64,000 bases of DNA, from assembly GCF_029105185.1 (NCBI RefSeq), contig NZ_JAFMZK010000004.1, forward strand, positions 62,001 to 126,000, given 5' to 3'. This document shows, one piece after another, positions 51,786 to 60,514 of the stretch (position 1 is its first letter; the number at the start of each line of letters is the position of its first letter). Source of the stretch: Aliiroseovarius sp. Z3 (lineage in GTDB: Bacteria; Pseudomonadota; Alphaproteobacteria; Rhodobacterales; Rhodobacteraceae). Position numbers and translations under genes: made by a program. The notes below the pieces were generated by a model. The model was given only the letters and a program-made list of their open reading frames with translations. It ran no database searches and was not told where the DNA came from.

Positions 51786-52154
51786 ATGCAACTTGGCGCA
51801 TTTTCAGTCAGTCTGGGGGTCAAAGACCTGTCAAAATCCCGCGCGTTTTACGAGACGCTGGGATTTACCACCTATGCCGGGACGGAAGAACATAACTACC
51901 TGATCATGAAAAACGGCGACATGCTGGTGGGGCTGTTTCAGGGGATGTTCGAAGGCACGATGCTGACCTTCAACCCGGGTTGGGATCAGTCCGCGCAGAA
52001 TGTTGACCCGTTCGAAGATGCGCGGCAGATCAAGGAACGGCTGAAAGCCGCGGGGCTGGAGATCACGCAAGAACAGGGGGGTGATGACGGACCGGCCAGC
52101 TTTGTGGTTGTTGACCCGGATGGTGTGCCGATTCTGATTGACCAGCACCGTTAA
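51786..52154 (+). CDS. VOC superfamily protein (glyoxalase/bleomycin-resistance fold)
   Basis: A 122-residue vicinal-oxygen-chelate protein: MQLGAFSVSLGVKDLSKSRAFYETLGF, YLIMKNGDMLVGLFQGMFEGTMLTFNPGWDQ and a C-terminal ASFVVVDPDGVPILIDQHR strand. It is last in the P450 operon, 48 nt after the ferredoxin, and followed by a terminator. VOC proteins of this size are dioxygenases, lyases or binding proteins; a role in the P450 pathway is inferred from position. The ATG at 51786 begins the conserved part. Confidence 0.85.
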   Translation: MQLGAFSVSLGVKDLSKSRAFYETLGFTTYAGTEEHNYLIMKNGDMLVGLFQGMFEGTMLTFNPGWDQSAQNVDPFEDARQIKERLKAAGLEITQEQGGDDGPASFVVVDPDGVPILIDQHR

Positions 52155-52156
52155 GC

Positions 52157-52186
52157 AAAAGCCGCCCGGACGGGGCGGCTTTCCAT
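52157..52186. terminator. Bidirectional terminator
   Basis: AAAGCCGCCC / GGGGCGGCTTT with a short GGAC-type loop lies directly after the VOC gene stop, before the convergent aminotransferase gene ending at 52204. A and T runs flank it on both strands. Confidence 0.85.
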
Positions 52187-52203
52187 CTTTTGCCTGACCG
52201 CGA

Positions 52204-53556
52204 TCAGACCGCGGCCAATCCGGCTTTCAACGCGTCAACGATGGTGGTGACGTCATCCGTCGTCAAAACAAGGGGCGGCGACAGAATGATGTTGGGTCCA
52301 GAGACACGCACCATCGCACCGTTTTGGTAGGCGACCTCTTGAATGGTGCCGATGCTCTTCTTGTCGATCGGCGTTTTCGTGGCTGGGTCCGACACAAGTT
52401 CCATGGCGCACATCAGCCCGTGGCCACCGCGCACGTCCCCGATGATGTCATGGGCCGCGCCGATCTCTTGCAACCCGGCAAACAATTCGGCCCCGCGCGC
52501 GGCGGCGTTTTCGTTGACCTTCAGGCGCAGGGTTTCCCCAAGGCAGGCGATGGCGGCAGCGGCGCCAACGGGGTGACCCGAATAGGTGTAGCCGTGACCA
52601 ATGGCGGCTTTGCCCGTCGTGTCGGCTTCGAAGGTTTCGACCACGTGATCGGCGATCATCACAGCACCGAAGGGGAAATATCCGTTGGTAATAGCCTTGG
52701 CGGTGCACATGAAATCGGGCTGGACACTCCAGTAGCGGCTTCCGCTCCACCCGCCGGTGCGGCCGAAGGCGGTGATGACTTCGTCCGCGATCAACAGGAT
52801 GCCGTGGCGCGAACAGATCTCGCGCACGCCCGGCATGAAGCTTTCATGGGGTGGGATGACACCACCGGCCCCAAGAATCGGTTCCATGATGAAGGCGGCG
52901 ATGGTGTTTGCGCCTTGGAATGCGATCTCGTCTTCCATCGCTTGCAGGCACAGCTGGGCCAGGCGCTCGGGGTCGGTTTCGTTGAACGGGTTGCGATAGG
53001 TATAGGGCGCCGGGATGTGGAAGCAGCCGGGCAGAAGTGGCTCGTACTGGGTGCGGAAATTGGCGTTTCCGTTCACCGAGGCCCCGCCCATATGTGTGCC
53101 GTGATAGCCTTTTTTCAGGCTCAGAAACTTGGTGCGCCCTGTGTCGCCCTTCACCTTGTGATACTGGCGCGCAAGGCGCAGAGCGGTTTCGACGCTGTCC
53201 GACCCGCCCGAGGTGTAAAACGCGCGGGTCAGCCCGTCGGGCGCAAAAAACTCGCGCAGCATTTCGGACAGCTCGATCACCTTGTCATTCGTCGTGCCGC
53301 GGAAAGTTGAGTAGTAGGGCAGCTGGTCAAGCTGTGCTGCAATCGCATCTTTGATGGGCTGGCAGGAAAACCCAAGGTTGACGTTCCAAAGGCCACCGAC
53401 ACCATCGACCACCTCGTGACCGTCGACATCCGTGATCCGAACCCCCTGCGCCCCGGTGACGATGGTGGGCGGATTGGCCAGACTGTCCGCCGGATGCGCC
53501 ATGGGATGCCAAAGCGATCGGGCGTTCTTTTCTTTCAGAAAGTTGGAGTCTTTCAT
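52204..53556 (-). CDS. Class III aminotransferase (SpuC-like, omega-amine:pyruvate type)
   Basis: A 450-residue aminotransferase with the PLP-Lys segment MCTAKAITNGYFPFGAVM, ILLIADEVITAFGRTGGWSGSRYW and RAFYTSGGSDSVETALRLARQYH, plus KFLSLKKGYHGTHMGGASVNG, the pattern of putrescine/cadaverine:pyruvate and omega-amino-acid aminotransferases. It starts 1 nt after the IclR gene ends, on the same strand, so the regulator and enzyme are co-transcribed. It is also convergent with the P450 operon and may share an amine substrate with it. Confidence 0.88.
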   Translation of the reverse strand: MKDSNFLKEKNARSLWHPMAHPADSLANPPTIVTGAQGVRITDVDGHEVVDGVGGLWNVNLGFSCQPIKDAIAAQLDQLPYYSTFRGTTNDKVIELSEMLREFFAPDGLTRAFYTSGGSDSVETALRLARQYHKVKGDTGRTKFLSLKKGYHGTHMGGASVNGNANFRTQYEPLLPGCFHIPAPYTYRNPFNETDPERLAQLCLQAMEDEIAFQGANTIAAFIMEPILGAGGVIPPHESFMPGVREICSRHGILLIADEVITAFGRTGGWSGSRYWSVQPDFMCTAKAITNGYFPFGAVMIADHVVETFEADTTGKAAIGHGYTYSGHPVGAAAAIACLGETLRLKVNENAAARGAELFAGLQEIGAAHDIIGDVRGGHGLMCAMELVSDPATKTPIDKKSIGTIQEVAYQNGAMVRVSGPNIILSPPLVLTTDDVTTIVDALKAGLAAV

Positions 53557-53557
53557 T

Positions 53558-54358
53558 TCAAGCCTCTCTCAGTAGCGAGTTTTGCGGTTCGTAGGGGGGA
53601 AAGCCATCGGGTGGAAAACCACCAAGAATGCGGGTTGTCTGACGCGCGTGGATCATCAGTTTGTCGCAAATATCCTGACGTAGCTCGTCGGTCATGCGCG
53701 ATACGGGTGCGGCAACGGCCATGGCGCCGATGCACGCCGAACGTGCATCAAAAATTGGCACGGCATAAGAAATCACGTCTTCTTCGAACCCGCCTGTCGA
53801 GGTTGCCATCCCCCGCTTGCGGATGGCTGGCAGCAGCGCGCGAATTTCAGCAGGATCTGTGAGTGTCTTCGAAGTCCGGGCGATCAATGGGCGCGACAGG
53901 GTTTCATTCACGAAACGCGTTGGCGAAAAGGCCAGTACGGCCAGCCCTGAGCCGGTGGAATGAAGCTCCAGAACTTCGGCATCTTCCATCATCACCATCG
54001 TGCCGTGGCGGTTGGAATAGGCATAGGCAAGGTTGGACAGGACATCACCGTTTAGCAGCGACATATGGGCGGTCTCTCCGGTCTTGGTGCTGAGTTCAGT
54101 GAGTTGTTGCAGGGCAACTTCGCGCATTGGAACCTGCTTTTCTCGTAATGCAGCAAGGCGCAGAAAGGCCGGACCCAGACGATATTCACGCCCGGCCCCG
54201 ACTTGTTCGACGAATCCATGTGACGTGAGTTCGGCAAGCAAACGATGCACCGTGGCCTTGTTCAACCCCGACAGGCGCGCCAATTCGCTCAGCCCGATCT
54301 GCGGGGTGGCGCGGCTGAAATGATTCAGCAATGACAGTGCTTTAGAGGTTGTTCCCAT
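53558..54358 (-). CDS. IclR family transcriptional regulator
   Basis: A 266-residue IclR regulator: a winged helix (TTSKALSLLNHFSRATPQIGLSELARLSGLNKATVHRLLAELTSHGFVEQ) and a GAF-like effector domain with SYAVPIFDARSACIGAMAVAAPVSRM. The ATG at 54358 begins the conserved part. It is transcribed divergently from the TctCBA-aldehyde dehydrogenase genes across a 169-nt gap holding two dyads, so it likely controls both directions. Confidence 0.9.
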   Translation of the reverse strand: MGTTSKALSLLNHFSRATPQIGLSELARLSGLNKATVHRLLAELTSHGFVEQVGAGREYRLGPAFLRLAALREKQVPMREVALQQLTELSTKTGETAHMSLLNGDVLSNLAYAYSNRHGTMVMMEDAEVLELHSTGSGLAVLAFSPTRFVNETLSRPLIARTSKTLTDPAEIRALLPAIRKRGMATSTGGFEEDVISYAVPIFDARSACIGAMAVAAPVSRMTDELRQDICDKLMIHARQTTRILGGFPPDGFPPYEPQNSLLREA

Positions 54359-54432
54359 CGGTGATCCCAAATTATTGCGAGGCGGAGGTGAAGGCGCAGC
54401 CCGCAAAATTACTTCGCATGTTCATTGTTTTC

Positions 54433-54493
54433 TTGACAGGAATAACCCGGCTCTGTCAATCTAAATTAAAACCAATGGTTCAAATAATGAACC
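54433..54493 (+). promoter_or_regulatory. Two dyads in IclR/tctC divergent region
   Basis: TTGACAG (54433-54439) and CTGTCAA (54453-54459) form a perfect inverted repeat whose left half contains a consensus -35 box TTGACA. A second perfect dyad GGTTCA-N5-TGAACC (54477-54493) lies 34 nt before the tctC start, where a repressor would block transcription. Both are candidate IclR operators; GGTTCA-N5-TGAACC is the likelier one. Confidence 0.5.
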
Positions 54494-54527
54494 GATACAG
54501 AAAATACGACGTAACAGGGAGATCGTT

Positions 54528-55469
54528 ATGAACACCAAGACCATTATCGCAGGGGCGGTTGCGCTGACTGCCGCAGCGCTTGCTGGCCCGGCGCTGGCTG
54601 AATACCCGGAAAAACCTGTCAGTTTCATCGTGCCATGGCCTCCGGGCGATCTGGAAGATGTGCTGACACGGATGATTGCCGAGGACTTTCAAACCGAATA
54701 CGGCGTATCTGCCGCTGTGGTGAACAAGCCCGGCGGTGGCGGTGGGCCGTTCCCCGGTGCGATCGACGTGGCAACCGCGCCCGCCGACGGTTACACTATC
54801 GGTAGCTTCGTGCCCGCCGTGCCTGTGATCGGTCACGAGATCGGCATTGACGAGCTGTCGCCTGCCAAGTTCGACCCGATCGGCATTTTCCTGACCTATC
54901 CGTTTGTCATCGCGACCGGCAAGGATGCGCCCTATAGCTCGATGGAAGAGCTTGCCGCCTATGCCAAGGAAAATGATGTTGCATTGGGCCATTTCGGCGA
55001 TGTGCTGACGCCCACACAGGTGACGAAAGCCTATGCAATCAATGCCGGTTTCAGTTGGGGGTCGGATGCGGCATTCGATGCGCTGGATTGCAACACGCTT
55101 GCCTCGGGGGACGCGGATGTCATCAACACCACGTTGCAGTTGATCCTGCCCTGCCTTGACAGTGTTAAGGTGTTGATGGCCGTCACCGACGAGCGGATCA
55201 GCCTGATCCCAGACGTGCCGACCATCGGTGAGCTGGATGAAGACCTGAACATCGCGCTTTGGAACGGGCTTTTCGTAACCAAGGACACGCCGGCGGATGT
55301 GCGCGAGAAGATCGCGGCAGTTGCCTCGAAAACCGTGATGAGCGAACGCGCACAGGCTGTTGCCAAGGAAACCGGCGCTTTGGTCTATTGGATGGATGCA
55401 GAGGCGTCAGCCGCCCGTATTGCCACGGATCAAGAAACCGGCGCACGGATCGGCAAGATCCTGGAGTAA
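54528..55469 (+). CDS. tctC: Tripartite tricarboxylate transporter substrate-binding protein
   Basis: A 313-residue periplasmic binding protein. Signal peptide to about ALA/EYPEKP (residue 24). Family landmarks: VSFIVPWPPGDLEDVLTRMIAEDF and VVNKPGGGGGPFPGAIDVATAPADGYTIG, the TctC carboxylate-binding loop, though the usual GGxTD is replaced by PPGDLED. GGGAG lies before the ATG. First gene of tctC-tctB-tctA. The cargo is a carboxylate that the following aldehyde dehydrogenase may hint at, but which one is not visible. Confidence 0.9.
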   Translation: MNTKTIIAGAVALTAAALAGPALAEYPEKPVSFIVPWPPGDLEDVLTRMIAEDFQTEYGVSAAVVNKPGGGGGPFPGAIDVATAPADGYTIGSFVPAVPVIGHEIGIDELSPAKFDPIGIFLTYPFVIATGKDAPYSSMEELAAYAKENDVALGHFGDVLTPTQVTKAYAINAGFSWGSDAAFDALDCNTLASGDADVINTTLQLILPCLDSVKVLMAVTDERISLIPDVPTIGELDEDLNIALWNGLFVTKDTPADVREKIAAVASKTVMSERAQAVAKETGALVYWMDAEASAARIATDQETGARIGKILE

Positions 55470-55524
55470 TGCAAACGGAGCAGGGCTGGCACAGTCCGGC
55501 CCTGTGGTTTTGTTGGGGGCGGGC

Positions 55525-56214
55525 ATGAGCGACGAAATCTCAGAACATCCGGATCGTCCACAACGTGGGCAGGTGTTGTTTGCTGCGTTGTTTCTGATCT
55601 GTGCGACGCTGTTGATTGCCGCGTTGGGGGATCAAACCAAGTGGCTGAAGGGTAAAGAGTTTTTCGCTCAGCCACGGTTCTGGCCCGCGATTGGCGTGGG
55701 TGGTATGGTGATCTTCTCAGCTTTGCATTTCTGGCATTTGCCCCGCAAACCCCGCCGCCTTCCGCGCTGGATGCGCGAAGCGGACTGGTTGCAGTGGGCC
55801 GAAAGCCTGTTTTGGGCGGTTTTGGCCATCGTTCTGTCCCTTTGGCTGGGCCCGATCGCCGCCGCGCCAATCGTGTTCCTTGTGGCGACCATTCGGGTGA
55901 CATGGTTGTACCAACATTGGACAGATCGGCGTGAAGCCAAGATCTGGGCGTCGATCTTTGAATGGGCTGCCTGGTTTCTGGCCTATGTTCTTTTGGTCCC
56001 GATCATCGGGTATCTTCCTGTCACCGTGGCCTTCACTGTGCTTTTGACATGGCGGGTGGGCTATCGCGACCGCATCATGACGATAAGCGCGGTTTTGTTC
56101 GCGATTGCCGTCGTGGTGGTGTTCAAGAGCTTCTTGCAGGTCAAAATACCGGGCGCAGCTCTCTACGAATATCTGCCCGGCGCCCTGCGCTCGTTTTTCA
56201 TCCTGAACTTCTGA
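55525..56214 (+). CDS. tctB: Tripartite tricarboxylate transporter small permease
   Basis: A 229-residue membrane protein of the TctB type with four or five hydrophobic helices (GQVLFAALFLICATLLIAALG, FWPAIGVGGMVIFSALHFW, AESLFWAVLAIVLSLWLGPIAAAPIVFLVATIRVTWL, WAAWFLAYVLLVPIIGYLPVTVAFTVLL). It is longer than many TctB proteins (about 150-180). The ATG at 55525 is used because the open frame before it overlaps tctC. It sits between tctC and tctA. Confidence 0.85.
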   Translation: MSDEISEHPDRPQRGQVLFAALFLICATLLIAALGDQTKWLKGKEFFAQPRFWPAIGVGGMVIFSALHFWHLPRKPRRLPRWMREADWLQWAESLFWAVLAIVLSLWLGPIAAAPIVFLVATIRVTWLYQHWTDRREAKIWASIFEWAAWFLAYVLLVPIIGYLPVTVAFTVLLTWRVGYRDRIMTISAVLFAIAVVVVFKSFLQVKIPGAALYEYLPGALRSFFILNF

Positions 56215-56221
56215 GGGGCCA

Positions 56222-57862
56222 ATGGACCTGATTTTTGATTTTCTTGCACAGGTTCAGGCCAGTTCGAACTACCTGGCGCGATGGGACGTCGTTCTGGCGC
56301 TTCTGGTGGGGTCGATGGGCGGCGTGATCATCGGGGCAATCCCGGGTGTGGGACCAGCGGTGGCCATCGCCATCCTGCTGCCCGCCACGTTCTCGATGGA
56401 CCCGATTGTCGGTCTGACGGTGCTTTTGGGAATATACGGAAGCTCGATGTATGGTGGGTCGATACCAGCGATCCTGATCAACACGCCGGGCACTGCTGTC
56501 AATGCGCTGACCACCTATGACGGCTATCCAATGACCACGCGGGGCGAGGCGCGGCGCGCTTTGTCGCTGGCTTACAGTTCGTCGTTTTTTGGCGGTTTGT
56601 TTTCGGTGATGTGCCTGATCTTCTTTGCGCCTGTGCTGGCCAAAGTGGCCCCGATGTTCGGTAGTCGAGAGATCTTTCTGGCGGCCCTGTTGGGGATCAT
56701 CCTTGTGGTGACGGCCCATCGCAAACACACGTTGATTGCCGCTGCCATGGCGTGTTTCGGCATCTGGCTGAACACGATCGGGCTTCACTCTGCCAGCTAT
56801 TCAAAACGCTATACCTTTGACCAAAGCTGGTTGTCTGGGGGCGTGAACCTGATTGTGGTCGTGTTGGGGCTGTTTGCGCTCAGCCAGGCGTTTACGCTGT
56901 TACACGGGGACGACGAAAAGGTGCGCCTGACACGGTTGAAAGGCAGCTTCTTTCAGGGGTTCCGCGAACTTGCGCGCCATCCTCGCATCGCGGGTGTGTC
57001 CGCGTCATTCGGGGTTGTTATGGGCATGATCCCGGGCGTGGGAGAGTTTACAGCGCAGTTCATGTCTTACACCTACGCGCAGAAATCCTCGAAACGGCCC
57101 GAGGATTTCGGGCATGGCTCAAGCGAGGGTTTGATCGCGGCGGAAACCGCCAACAACGCGGTGCCTGCGGCAGCGATGGTGCCGCTGCTTGCACTGGGTA
57201 TCCCCGGCGAGGCGCTGACCGCGATGATGCTGTCTGTCTTTTACGTTCATAATGTCATCCCCGGCCCCCAGCTTTTCCAGAATGACATGGATTTTGTCGT
57301 GGCGTTGTATCTGGCGCTGCTGGTCCTGAATGTTCTGGTCGTGGTTTTCTTGTTGGTTGCGACCAACCAGTTGATCAAGGTGGTGAAAATCCCTAACCGG
57401 TTCCTAGGCGTCTGCATCCTGATCCTCAGCTTCGTGGGGGTCTATAGCCTGCGCAACTCGCTGACCGACTGCATCATTGCCGCCGGTTTCGGCATCTTCG
57501 GCTTCATCATGAAACGCATGCAGCTGCCCGTCGTGCCCATCGTGCTGGGCATGGTTCTGGGCGGCATCATGGAGGTCAAACTGCGCAGCGCAATGGCGCG
57601 CGTGAAATCCCCCCTGGACTTTGTTGATCGCCCTGTCGCGGCGATCCTGTTTGGAATGATCGTTCTGGTTCTGGCCCTGCATTTCCGCCGGGTCTGGCTG
57701 GACTATAAGGAAAGAAAGAAAGACGAATGGCAGATCAGTCACGCATCAACGAGCTTTCCCGCCATCCTGTCGCGCCGCAGAAACTTTATATTGACGGAGC
57801 GTGGCAAGACGCTGAGGGCGAAGCGCAAGACGTTCTCTCGCCGATTGACGGACAAAGACTGA
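56222..57862 (+). CDS. tctA: Tripartite tricarboxylate transporter large permease
   Basis: A 546-residue, about 12-helix membrane protein. Characteristic TctA motifs are GAIPGVGPAVAIAILLP, YGSSMYGGSIPAILINTPGT, GMIPGVGEFTAQFMSYTYAQK and ALGIPGEALTAMMLSVFYVHNVIPGP. The normal family end would be near residue 502 (KERKKDEW); here the frame runs on for 45 residues, overlapping the aldehyde dehydrogenase gene by 136 nt. It imports the carboxylate bound by TctC using the ion gradient. Confidence 0.9.
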   Translation: MDLIFDFLAQVQASSNYLARWDVVLALLVGSMGGVIIGAIPGVGPAVAIAILLPATFSMDPIVGLTVLLGIYGSSMYGGSIPAILINTPGTAVNALTTYDGYPMTTRGEARRALSLAYSSSFFGGLFSVMCLIFFAPVLAKVAPMFGSREIFLAALLGIILVVTAHRKHTLIAAAMACFGIWLNTIGLHSASYSKRYTFDQSWLSGGVNLIVVVLGLFALSQAFTLLHGDDEKVRLTRLKGSFFQGFRELARHPRIAGVSASFGVVMGMIPGVGEFTAQFMSYTYAQKSSKRPEDFGHGSSEGLIAAETANNAVPAAAMVPLLALGIPGEALTAMMLSVFYVHNVIPGPQLFQNDMDFVVALYLALLVLNVLVVVFLLVATNQLIKVVKIPNRFLGVCILILSFVGVYSLRNSLTDCIIAAGFGIFGFIMKRMQLPVVPIVLGMVLGGIMEVKLRSAMARVKSPLDFVDRPVAAILFGMIVLVLALHFRRVWLDYKERKKDEWQISHASTSFPAILSRRRNFILTERGKTLRAKRKTFSRRLTDKD

Positions 57863-59211
57863 CCACGATTGCGCGCGCTTCCGCGGCAGATGTGGACCGG
57901 GCCGTTGCGGCGGCCCGGCGGGCGTTTGACGACGGGCGCTGGTCGCGGGCAGACCCCGCGCATCGCAAGAAGATCCTGCACAAGCTGGCGGATTTGATCG
58001 AGGCGAACGCGCTGGAGCTGGCGGTTCTGGGCGTGCGCGACAACGGGACCGAGATCGGCATGGCCCTGAAGGCCGAGCCGGGATCGGCGGCGGGCACGTT
58101 TCGCTACTATGCCGAGGCGCTGGATAAGGTTTACGGCGAGATCGCCCCGACAGCGCCGGGTATCCTGGGGCTGGTCCACAAGGAGCCTGTGGGCGTGGTG
58201 GGCGCAATCGTGCCGTGGAACTTCCCCTTGATGATTGGTGCGTGGAAACTGGCACCTGCCTTGGCGGCGGGCAATTCGGTTGTCTTGAAGCCCGCCGAAA
58301 CCGCATCCCTGACCCTGTTGCGGCTTGCTGAACTGGCCACAGAGGCCGGGTTGCCGGATGGCGTCTTGAACGTCGTAACCGGCGCAGGATCGGTCACCGG
58401 CGAAGCCCTGGCCATGTCGATGGATGTGGATGTTCTGGTCTTCACGGGCTCGGGTGGGGTGGGACGCAGGCTTCTGGAATACTCGGCGCGGTCAAACCTG
58501 AAACGCTGCTATCTGGAGCTTGGGGGCAAGTCGCCCAACGTGGTCTTTGCCGATGCGCCGGATCTGGAACAGGCGGCGAAGGTGTCGGCCGCTGGCATTT
58601 TTCGCAACGCAGGCCAGGTCTGTGTGGCCGGGTCGCGATTGTTGGTGGAAAAGGCCGTGCATGACGAGTTTGTCGAGGCATTGTCGCGTCATGCCGCCGC
58701 GATGAAAGTGGGCGATCCGTTGGACCTGAGCACCAATATCGGGGCGGTGAACAACATTCCGCAGCTTGAGGGCAACCTGGGTTTCGTCGCCCGCGCAGTC
58801 GAGGAAGGAGCCACACTGGCCCTTGGCGGGTCGCGTATTCTGGAAGACACCGGTGGATATTATATGGAGCCGACGGTGCTGACTGGTGTGACCCCTAAGG
58901 ATCATGTGGCCCAGAACGAGGTGTTCGGGCCAGTGCTGGCCGTGACCTCCTTCACGTCGGATGAAGAAGCAGTGCAGATCGCCAATTCTACAAAATTTGG
59001 TTTGGCAGCAGGGGTTTGGACGTCGAACCTAAGCCGTGCGCACAGGGTGGTGCGTGATATTCAGGCAGGTGTCGTACACGTGAACACATATGGTGGCCCG
59101 GATGGCACGGTGCCGTTGGGCGGCGTCAAGCAATCGGGCAACGGTCATGACAAGTCGATGCACGCTTTCGACAAGTATTTCGACCTCAAGACAGCATGGA
59201 TGCAGCTATGA
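57727..59211 (+). CDS. NAD(P)+-dependent aldehyde dehydrogenase
   Basis: A 494-residue aldehyde dehydrogenase. It shows LYIDGAWQDAEGEAQDVLSPIDG, the cofactor-binding VVGAIVPWNFPLMIGAWKLAPALAAGNSVVLKPAE, GSGGVGRRLLEYSA, LELGGKSPNVVFADAPD and catalytic Cys in RNAGQVCVAGSRLLVEKAVHDEF. AAGGAAAG-type ribosome site before the ATG. It should oxidise an aldehyde arising from the substrate of the TctCBA system. Its stop overlaps the next start (ATGA). Confidence 0.92.
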   Translation: MADQSRINELSRHPVAPQKLYIDGAWQDAEGEAQDVLSPIDGQRLTTIARASAADVDRAVAAARRAFDDGRWSRADPAHRKKILHKLADLIEANALELAVLGVRDNGTEIGMALKAEPGSAAGTFRYYAEALDKVYGEIAPTAPGILGLVHKEPVGVVGAIVPWNFPLMIGAWKLAPALAAGNSVVLKPAETASLTLLRLAELATEAGLPDGVLNVVTGAGSVTGEALAMSMDVDVLVFTGSGGVGRRLLEYSARSNLKRCYLELGGKSPNVVFADAPDLEQAAKVSAAGIFRNAGQVCVAGSRLLVEKAVHDEFVEALSRHAAAMKVGDPLDLSTNIGAVNNIPQLEGNLGFVARAVEEGATLALGGSRILEDTGGYYMEPTVLTGVTPKDHVAQNEVFGPVLAVTSFTSDEEAVQIANSTKFGLAAGVWTSNLSRAHRVVRDIQAGVVHVNTYGGPDGTVPLGGVKQSGNGHDKSMHAFDKYFDLKTAWMQL

Positions 59212-60440
59212 GCGATAAGGTAATTCTGGTCGTCGGCACCTATGACACCAAAGATGACGAACTGAACTATATCGCCGATGTGATCCGGGCGCAGGGTGGT
59301 GGCGTGGCCACGATGGACATCTCGGTTCTGGGGGATCCAAGCGCGCCGTGCGACTATACCAAACACGATGTGGCCGAGGCCGGAGGGTCGTCCATCCAAG
59401 CCGCCATCGACAGCGGGGACGAGAACACGGCCATGCAGATCATGGCCCAAGGCTCTGCCGCATTGGCGTTGAAACTCTATCGCGAAGGCCTGTTTGACGG
59501 GTTGATTGTTCTGGGTGGAACGATGGGCACCGACGCCGCGCTGGACCTGTGTCAGGCGCTGCCGATTGGGGTGCCGAAATACGTCGTGTCTACGGTCAGC
59601 TTCTCACCCTTGATCCCGCCTGAACGTCTGCCTGCCGATGTGCAGATGATCCTCTGGGCCGGGGGGCTCTACGGGCTGAACTCGATCTGCAAAGCGTCGC
59701 TGTCACAAGCCGCTGGTGCCGTGCTGGGTGCAGCCCGTGCGGTCGAAAAACCGGACTTCCAAAAACCACTCATCGGCATGACCAGCTTCGGAAAAACGGT
59801 TCTGCGCTACATGGTCAGCCTGAAACCAGCGCTGGAAGAACGTGGGTTCGAGGTTGCGGTGTTTCACGCAACTGGCATGGGAGGGCGCGCCTTTGAATGC
59901 CTGGCGGGTGAGGGCGCTTTTGCCGCCGTTCTGGACTTCGCCCCGCAGGAACTTGGCAACCACATCATGGGATCGACAATTTCTGCGGGGGCGGACCGGA
60001 TGACCAATGCGGGCGCCTCCGCCACTCCGCAGATGGTGTCCATTGGCTGTTATGACCTGGTGGATTTCATCGGCTGGCAGGACGTGCCGCCGAAACTGGC
60101 AGGCCAAGAGGTGCATGCGCATAACCGCCTGCTATCCTCGGTGATGATGACCCCCGACCAGCGGCGCGAAATGGCGCGGGCCATATGCACGCAGCTGGCC
60201 GGCGCGAAAGGCCCGGTGAACCTGATCCTGCCGCTTGAGGGTGGCAATGAATGGGACCGTCCCGGTGGGCCTTTGCACGACGCCGAGGGACTTGCCGCCT
60301 TTATCGACGAACTCCGCGTCCGTTGCCCCGACAACGTGACCCTGATCGAACTAGACAGCCATATCAACGACGCGGCGTTCTCGGACCGGGTGCTGGCGGA
60401 GTTTGACGCATGGGTCGCCGCGGGCGTGATCACCCCCTGA
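59208..60440 (+). CDS. Tm-1-like ATP-binding domain protein (UPF0261)
   Basis: A 410-residue Tm-1-like protein (named after the tomato antiviral protein domain). Landmarks: VILVVGTYDTKDDELNYIADVIRAQG, LIVLGGTMGTDAALDLCQALPIGVPKYVVSTVSFSPL, MTSFGKTVLRYMVSLKPALEERGFEVAVFHATGMGGRAFE and GAKGPVNLILPLEGGNEWDRPGGPLHD. The ATG at 59208 overlaps the aldehyde dehydrogenase stop. Usually a PEP-hydrolase-like partner gene lies beside it; none is here. The function in bacteria is not established; position suggests a role in the same catabolic route. Confidence 0.85.
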   Translation: MSDKVILVVGTYDTKDDELNYIADVIRAQGGGVATMDISVLGDPSAPCDYTKHDVAEAGGSSIQAAIDSGDENTAMQIMAQGSAALALKLYREGLFDGLIVLGGTMGTDAALDLCQALPIGVPKYVVSTVSFSPLIPPERLPADVQMILWAGGLYGLNSICKASLSQAAGAVLGAARAVEKPDFQKPLIGMTSFGKTVLRYMVSLKPALEERGFEVAVFHATGMGGRAFECLAGEGAFAAVLDFAPQELGNHIMGSTISAGADRMTNAGASATPQMVSIGCYDLVDFIGWQDVPPKLAGQEVHAHNRLLSSVMMTPDQRREMARAICTQLAGAKGPVNLILPLEGGNEWDRPGGPLHDAEGLAAFIDELRVRCPDNVTLIELDSHINDAAFSDRVLAEFDAWVAAGVITP

Positions 60441-60514
60441 GACAACTTGTTGCACCTGCAATGATTTGCAATTTCCGAAAGACAGGTATTTATTACCAGT
60501 GTTAAGGAGTGAAC

